Positions 58,180-64,000 of a DNA stretch of 64,000 bases are shown piece after piece. Position 1 is the first letter of the stretch. The number at the start of each line of letters is the position of its first letter. The DNA lies in NCBI GenBank assembly GCA_011037195.1, contig JAAEAF010002492.1, forward strand, positions 124,001-188,000, written 5' to 3'. Position numbers and translations under genes: made by a program. The DNA is from Triatoma infestans (taxonomy: Eukaryota; Arthropoda; Insecta; Hemiptera; Reduviidae). The notes below the pieces were generated by a model. The model was not told the origin of the DNA. It did no database searches and worked only from the letters and a program-made list of their open reading frames with translations.

Positions 58180-59530
58180 TACGAAAAAAATCTGGTGGAA
58201 ACACACACAGAACTTTCTCTTACTCGATTTCAAAATTGTAATTGACAAATTTTTAGTTAGTGCACCAAATCTCATGAAATACGTCGGAGTTGGTCGAAAA
58301 CTGAAAAACTGTTCAGTAAAAGCGCACTAATTTTCTTGAAACTTGGAATTTTGGCCATCTATTTATTTTTAATTACTTTTTTTTGGGTGGTAGAATTATA
58401 TAATCAACTGCGGTAGCAGTTTAGAGAAAACCATAACCCTACCACTCCCCAGAGGTCTCCTTAAATGATTTTACTAGGAGGAATGTTTAAAATAAAAGTC
58501 GTATTTTATTATATGTGTAGTTCACATCCCTAGTTTAAATTAAATCGTTGGAGCCATTTTCAAGAAAAAACAGAATACTGAAGAATACATTTCAGTAAAA
58601 ACGGACTTGCGGTGGTCCAATTCTTTTTAAACACGGAATTTCAACAACTCATTTAAAGCTAACTCATATTATTTAGATGACAGAATTGTATAGTAAACTG
58701 AAACTGCACTTTAGAGGAAAACCTAACTACACCCTTCCCCAAAATGTGCCCATAAATGAATTTTTCCAGAGAAAATGTTTTCAATTATAGCTGTAGATTT
58801 TGAATGTGTAGTTTACAAAGGAAGTTTGAAGAGAATCGTTGGAGCTATTTTTGAGAAAATCTGGTAAAAGTTAAAAAAATCATTTCATAAAGTGGTAAAG
58901 TAAACGCCCATAAATGAATTTATCCAGAGAAGTATTTTAAATAAAAGTTGTAGTTCTTTGTAGGCCTATTAATATATCATGTTTAGAAAAAATCGTCGGA
59001 GCCATTTTCGAGTAAATCGCGAAAAGTGGAAAATCATCTAGAAAAGTGGTAATTTGATGAATTTCACACATACTTACTTTTCTATAAAAACGCACAATTG
59101 GTCGTCCGATTTTTATCTCACTTGGAATTTCATTAATATTATTTAGGTAATAGAATTGTGATGAATTTATGTGATAGAATTGAAATATCACTTTAGAAGA
59201 AAATCTAACCCCACCACTCCCCCCAAATATGCCCTTAAATGAATTCTCCCGGAAAAAATTCTCAGATAACAGTTGTACTCTTTGTATGTGTAGTTGGTGT
59301 AATATGTTGAAAGAAAATGAGAACATTGCAAAAAGCTCTTCATGCCTGAACGGTTCGAGCTTCCAGCAATTTTTCCTTTTTGAGATAATCTGTTCACATA
59401 CTCACAAACATAGGCCATTTACTAAAAGCCTCTTTTCTCCGAACTCAGGGGACCTCAAAACGTGTATTTCCTGAGAAAATTCAATTTTGAAAATCTGGCA
59501 CGATCGCAATACTTCCTCTTACTACTAAGG
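58180..59530 (+). repeat. CGGAAGTG-family repeat, longest copy
   Basis: Starts CTGGTGGAAACACACACAGAACTTTCTCTTAC. Internal units are marked by CAGTAAAAnCGsACT at about 58314 and 58589 and a similar block near 58900. It ends CACGATCGCAATACTTCCTCTTAC near 59500-59525. About 1.35 kb with four to five units. Confidence 0.75.
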
Positions 59531-60270
59531 AAGTAGTAATTAACACATAGTATTACACTGTTAATGCATTGAAAAACAGCAAGTTTTCCTTACAGATACA
59601 GCATAAACTGAATTTATAATAGTTAAGTAGGCAAAAAGAAATTTTGTTTTTAAAAAGAAATTTGTTTCTGATTTTTCCTTTTCTCTCCACTTTTCATTCT
59701 CTTTTTATTAATATTTTATTATTTATTTTATGATTTCTTTGCCTTGGTGTTAAGGCTAATATTTTATTTTTTGAGTACATTTAATTTGGATAACTAATTG
59801 AAATTTCATTTTCTTTATATTTATTGTAATTGTTATTGGAGTAATGTTATGCTCTTTGTGAACTGAATCCTCATTTGTATGGGCTTGTCCGAAACAAATA
59901 AAGATTATCTTATCTTATCTCACTCTATCTTAATCTGGAATGGTAACTGTTCTCATACTAGCACCAGTGGGATAACATAATATACCTCTTTTGTTTGCAC
60001 TGCATTAGATCAAAACAAAATACCGTCCTTAGATATTCGCCTGTCTCTCAAGTGAAGAGATGTGAAATTGATAATAACTTGTATTGTAGATGAAGGACCA
60101 GTCCTCATTACTCCCATCATACACAAAATGCTAGACGTTATGTCTTTTCAAGAATTTACTTGCCCTTACTAGATTCAATGTTTCACAAAATAATTTGACA
60201 AAAAATAATAATTTCAGTTTCATCATGTAAATAGATGAGATTCATAAAACAAAAGGAAGTAAATAAAACA
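59530..60270. other. No gene recognised
   Basis: AT-rich. A (TCTTA)-like run (TCTTATCTTATC) lies at 59909-59922. A signal exon was searched for next to the promoter-like block at 60280 and not found. Confidence 0.5.
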
Positions 60271-60445
60271 ATAATACAGATGAATACATATTGTGTAATT
60301 CTAGCACTTAATAACCAATCAGTTTCTTGCGACAACTGTAGTTGATTATTGCTTTATTTTACTCACAGTTAGGACGAAGTATTGCGATCGTGTCCAATTT
60401 TAGATCAAATTTTCAGCGGAAATACACGTTTTGAGGTCTCTGAAG

Positions 60446-60530
60446 TATGGGCAGTGTTGTCTGCAGCTAGAGAACACTGCTTGGAGGCCGGCTGTGCATT
60501 AAAGAAGGCTCCAGGGGCACAATAGATCTT
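60446..60530 (+). mobile_element. Truncated tRNA-derived SINE
   Basis: Only the body survives (GGGCAGTGTTGTCTGCAGCTAGAGAACACTGC). The head was lost in this segment copy but is present in the first copy at 3799. Confidence 0.7.
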
Positions 60531-61379
60531 TCAGGTCGCAGCGCAATAATCCACTACAACAATCTACAATCTATAATACGTCCATGGGACCGCAATGCTG
60601 GATAATATCTGGTGTTCTATCAGTCATAGCATGCATGTTTCTTTTATTTTCTTACATGGATAAGTTTATTTCCATCCATCGTCACTGCAAAATTTATAAA
60701 GTTCGTATAGAGAATTTACTTCAACGCAATATTTCTGTTACAGAGTACAGCATAACACTTGTTAGCTTACTGATTGTATGTGCGGGAGGTTTAAGGTTTT
60801 GACCGACCAACAAGTGTAGTATTGTAACCGAAGCATTGCTTGGAATAAACTGTTTACGCGAACTTCATAAATTTATTCTGACGATGGATGATAATCTGAA
60901 ACCGGTTAGGAATAAAAGAAATATGGATATAACAACGGATAAAATAACAGAACCACATAAAACTTTTTTTCTTTTAATTTATTGGAATTTTCTGGAACAT
61001 TCCAAGTTTGGAGATTACCTTCAAACTTGGAAGGATCACTGCAAAACGTTTATTTGAAATATTTTTCAGAAAAAATTGATTTTTGGATGGGTTTTGGGAA
61101 TTTGCCAGTTACGTTTAAATTTGAACTCCATTAGTTCGGTTGGCTATTGTCAGATGGCGGTCCACACAGTCAGCCGAGGTATACAGGAATAACACTTACC
61201 ACCATGGCCAGCTCATTTAAATATTTTGTAACGGTGAATTTAAAGACAATTTGTGAATTATATTATATTAATTGCTTTAAGAGAAATTCAGTTTGATTCT
61301 TCAACTCCGGTTTTTTTTTCATTAACAAGCGGAAATAAAAGTAATCAAGCAATCTCATTTCTACGTTTAATATGTTATA

Positions 61380-61385
61380 TTTATT
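61380..61385 (-). terminator. Poly(A) signal for terminal exon F
   Basis: AATAAA on the minus strand about 35 bp after the stop, conserved with D2. Confidence 0.5.
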
Positions 61386-61418
61386 TAATAATAATTTCAA
61401 GAACTATCTCTACATCCA

Positions 61419-61567
61419 TCAAAAATTAACTTCTGCGGGAGTCAGGTTTTTCACTGTATGTGGGCAGGCCAAGATGGTGCAAGGTCCCAACACTGCTTGT
61501 TCTGTACAAATGCACTTGTTACATCCATCTCCGGCAGGTACCCATGTTCCAGATGCGCAGCGTTTTA
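61419..61567 (-). CDS. Pacifastin domain, terminal exon F (partial gene)
   Basis: Duplicate of D2 with the same acceptor (TTTACAG) and phase. Pattern: RCASGTW, DGCNKCIC, CTILAC. The putative P1-P1' is Ile-Leu, unchanged from D2. It differs from D2 at about eight residues, most of them in the tail, with no stop or frameshift, which fits continued selection on the domain. No signal exon lies to its right within the window, so its first exon, probably D-like, should lie beyond 64000, or it is an orphan. With such an exon the product would be about 65 residues. Confidence 0.85.
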
Positions 61568-61717
61568 CTGTAAATTAAATTTAAAACAAATTTATTTTCA
61601 CTCAATGTAAATGATTGTTTATTTCACTTCCTTATTGATTACCGTGATCATTCTAGTTTCTTTTAAAAATTTGTATAATACGGATTTGTGTGTATTATAT
61701 TGGACTGTTTAATATAT

Positions 61718-62443
61718 TGTAATAGTAGGGAATAGAAATTATAAGAAGTCAGACGGCAGCGGCTGAAGTAGTGGGGGAACACGACACACGCACGCTCAGC
61801 CCGTCGGAGTGGGAAGTGCTGTAAGAGAGGAGAGACAGTCAGAAAGGCTGAGGCCGGCGATTCGTGCACAAGTCGATATAGGCAATTATTAATTGTCACA
61901 ACCAACCAAACAGAGGCAGCAGTTTGGGCCCTAGATTCTGCTTGTACATGGAACTGGCGACACCGGTGAGTTTTGTGTCGGTGGTGGACTAAATGAGCGA
62001 CGGGTGCGTGATCAGCATCCAGTGTGAAGAGACTATTTACAACAAACACTTCCTGGTTTTTATGTTTAGCGAGAAAGTCATTTCTGTTGTCAATTGAAAC
62101 AATTACTTAGTTATTGCATAAGATTATTATTTTGATTTAACTTCTTTATTATTTTGCCGAGGAGGGCTATTTTCTGTGTTCGCGTTTCTCATTATTAAAG
62201 TTGTAATTATTATACTTAGTATAAGTTGGATAAGTTAGTCGCGTGTATTACAGAGTGAATGTGAGTGTGAATGGGTATAACCCGGGGTTGGGTATTAGTA
62301 TATTGCAATATTATTTATGTTAATGTAATTGTTAATAACGTTAAGTTAAGCTGTACTAGGCGTTTACTTCTGTTTTGTAAAAATATAGACTTTGGCCAAA
62401 TATCTGCTTAAATTTTAATGACTTCTCTCCACAAAGGTTTACA
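61718..62443. mobile_element. Solo LTR
   Basis: A 726-bp insertion starting TGTAATAGTAGG and ending GGTTTACA. The flanks are ATAT at 61714-61717 and TTAT at 62444-62447. The first segment copy has AATATATAATTAAAATGG uninterrupted (about 10634). Its GC-rich part (61750-61990) is unlike the neighbourhood. No coding region. Confidence 0.75.
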
Positions 62444-62659
62444 TTATAATTAAAATGGACCGAGGAGGTGCTATAGGATTGAAATACATTGACTGGACAC
62501 TGTGAATATCGATCAAATAAGGTACTGCTAAGACTTTTACACTGGTAAACTAGCGAACGGACTGAACTGACAGAGTGACGGTATATGCTGATTTCTTGAT
62601 GTACTCTTGATTGATGTGGTTTGAATAAAAGAGAATTGAAAGTAGCGTGCCTCTTTACT

Positions 62660-63505
62660 TTTACTTTCTACTACTAGAGGAAGTATTGTAATCGTGTCAA
62701 ATTTCCGATATCGAGTTTTCACCGGAAATATCCTTTTGAGATCTCCTGAGTCCAATAAAATGGTTTTTATCAAATGGTCTGTGTGTGTTCTTTGTATATG
62801 TGAACAGCACAGCTCAAAAATGAAAAATCATAGAAAGTTCAAACTTGATATCACTTGGTTCCGTTTAAGTATCACCATGGGATCCGACAGTGGGTCATCT
62901 GTCAAAATTCTTTAACCGGAAGTACCACTTTACTGAATGTTTTTTTCACTTTTTCGCGATTTACTCAAAAATGGCTACAACGATTTTCTTCAAACTTCCG
63001 ATACCTACAACACATACGAACATCTACAACTTTTATTTGTAACATGTCTCTTGTAAAATTGATTTAAGGGCTTTTTTCGGGAAGTACTATTTCAGTTTAC
63101 TATACAATCTATCATCTAAATAATGTTAATTAGAATTAAATATGTTGTTGAAATTCCAAGTGTGAAAAAATCGCATAACTGGAAGTGCGTTTACTTTACC
63201 ACTTTACTAAATGATTTTTTTCACTTTTTCGCGATTTTCTCAAAAATAGTTCCGACGATTTTCTTGGAACTTCTTACATAAACTAAACATAGAAAGATCA
63301 ACGACGTTTATTTAAAACACTTCTCTGGGAAAATTCATTTAAGGAAATTTTAGGGAAGGGGTTGTGTTTTCCTCTTAAGTGCTATTATAGTTGATTATAC
63401 AATTCTGTCATCCAAACAAAATTGATTAGAAATAAATAGATTGCCAAAATTTCGAGTTTCAAGAAAATTAGTAAACCGGAAGTGCCCTCTTTCGTTAGAT
63501 TTTCT
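62660..63505 (-). repeat. CGGAAGTG-family copy
   Basis: Begins at ACTTTCTACTACTAGAGGAAGTATTGTAATCGTG, with units at CCGGAAGTACC (62920), TGGAAGTGCG (63180) and CCGGAAGTGCC (63476). Confidence 0.7.
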
Positions 63506-63613
63506 CAGCGGAAATATCTTAAATTTTTCCCATAATTAAATTTTCTATTGAATTTATTTTTTAAAATTTTGTAACTGTACCACTGTGCCCCAATCCCTTG
63601 TGAATTTTAAATT

Positions 63614-64000
63614 TATGAGTGTTCTTAATAAATCGCAAATTGTAAAGATATTACGCGATAATAACCTTTCTGTTGGAGGCAATTTAATCCAAATACGCAG
63701 ACGCCTTGAAAAATATAGACGCCTCAGGCAAAACCACTCGAGGCGCTACATTCTATTTTAGACAAACTGGCCACTGATGCGTTCCTGAAGTCACTTCCTC
63801 AAACACTCCGTAATGAGGTACGAGCAAAGCTAACTCAGAAATACGACGAAGCACTTCTTTATGCCAATGCCCTAAAAGAAGTACAGGCTCCGAAAACTTC
63901 TAATCCTCGCACGCCTCCATCTCCATGTCCATTCTGCGGACAAATGTATTTCCACAGACGATGCTCCCATCGAAATAAAAGTCAGAAGCCACCGTTAAAA
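63614..64000 (+). pseudogene. LTR-retrotransposon gag, start, broken and cut by window edge
   Basis: The Met at 63614 opens a SAP-like N-terminus (NKSQIVKILRDNNL, then RRRLEKYRRL), ending at a stop near 63761. A second frame from about 63738 continues as gag-like sequence (KSLPQTLRNEVRAKL, YDEALLYANALKEVQ) and reaches a cysteine cluster, CPFCGQMYFHRRCSH, that resembles a zinc knuckle with altered spacing. The element lies mostly beyond the window. Confidence 0.6.

Larger units (their letters stand above)
60277..63505. repeat. Second copy of the 3.1-11.5 kb segment
   Basis: Matches, in order, 3127-3300, about 3927-4237, 9728-10633, 10634-10770 and 10775-11470. Differences: no LINE, loss of about 3300-3926, gain of an LTR at 61718-62443 and about 200 bp at 62570-62780. 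Confidence 0.9.

Overview
This window looks like arthropod nuclear DNA, most likely insect. It is AT-rich and packed with decayed LINEs (types with an RNase H domain, Jockey and RTE), BEL/Pao and Ty3/gypsy-like LTR elements, mariner and PIF/Harbinger-type DNA elements and a tRNA-derived SINE. Every host coding exon I can support encodes a pacifastin-type protease inhibitor, a family known mainly from arthropods. I see no bacterial genes, true tRNA or rRNA genes, or CRISPR arrays. The species cannot be read from the sequence.  HOST GENES. All lie on the minus strand. There are five first exons, each coding a start Met, a hydrophobic signal peptide and one base of a split Gly/Ala/Val/Glu codon. 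There are eight terminal exons, each coding one six-cysteine pacifastin domain and a stop. Every donor and acceptor has the same phase (1), so any first exon can join any terminal exon in frame. From right to left: an orphan terminal exon F (61.4 kb); complete two-exon gene A (56.4-56.8 kb); complete two-exon gene B (44.9-47.1 kb); first exon C (35.8 kb) facing three terminal exons C1, C2 and C3 (28.1, 26.4, 23.4 kb); first exon D (15.6 kb) facing two terminal exons D1 and D2 (13.3, 10.3 kb); and first exon E (2.9 kb), whose domain exon lies off the left edge. Products are predicted to be secreted inhibitors of 65-86 residues. The reactive-site residue differs between nearly all exons.  DUPLICATIONS. 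A and B are a tandem pair sharing promoter, coding and 3' UTR sequence. D and E share first-exon and upstream sequence. The segment 3.1-11.5 kb (E upstream region to D2 exon and beyond) has a second copy at 60.3-63.5 kb. Comparing the copies shows an unoccupied site for a 5.5 kb LINE at 4.2-9.7 kb and a solo-LTR-like insertion at 61.7-62.4 kb.  MOBILE DNA BY REGION. 1-3 kb: repeat, LINE tail and a CATA-repeat foldback. 4.2-9.7 kb: GC-richer LINE with gag-like, endonuclease, RT and RNase H remains. 12.4-13.3 kb: LTR element end. 15.9-22.1 kb: three different LINE fragments, minus strand. 23.8-24.5 kb: mariner remnant. 25.7-26.0 kb: 21-bp minisatellite. 28.9-29.5 kb: Harbinger-like MITE. 29.8-31.2 kb: gypsy pol remnant. 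31.7-34.0 kb: LINE. 34.4-37.5 kb: SINEs, mariner remnant, LINE tail. 45.2-46.2 kb: two LTRs head to head inside the gene B intron. 48.6-49.7 kb: BEL/Pao pol remnant. 50.3-55.1 kb: full-length Jockey-type LINE with a perfect 13-bp target duplication. 57.2-57.4 kb: RT fragment. 63.6-64.0 kb: start of an LTR-element gag. A repeat family recognised by CGGAAGTG and a period of about 290 bp occurs throughout.
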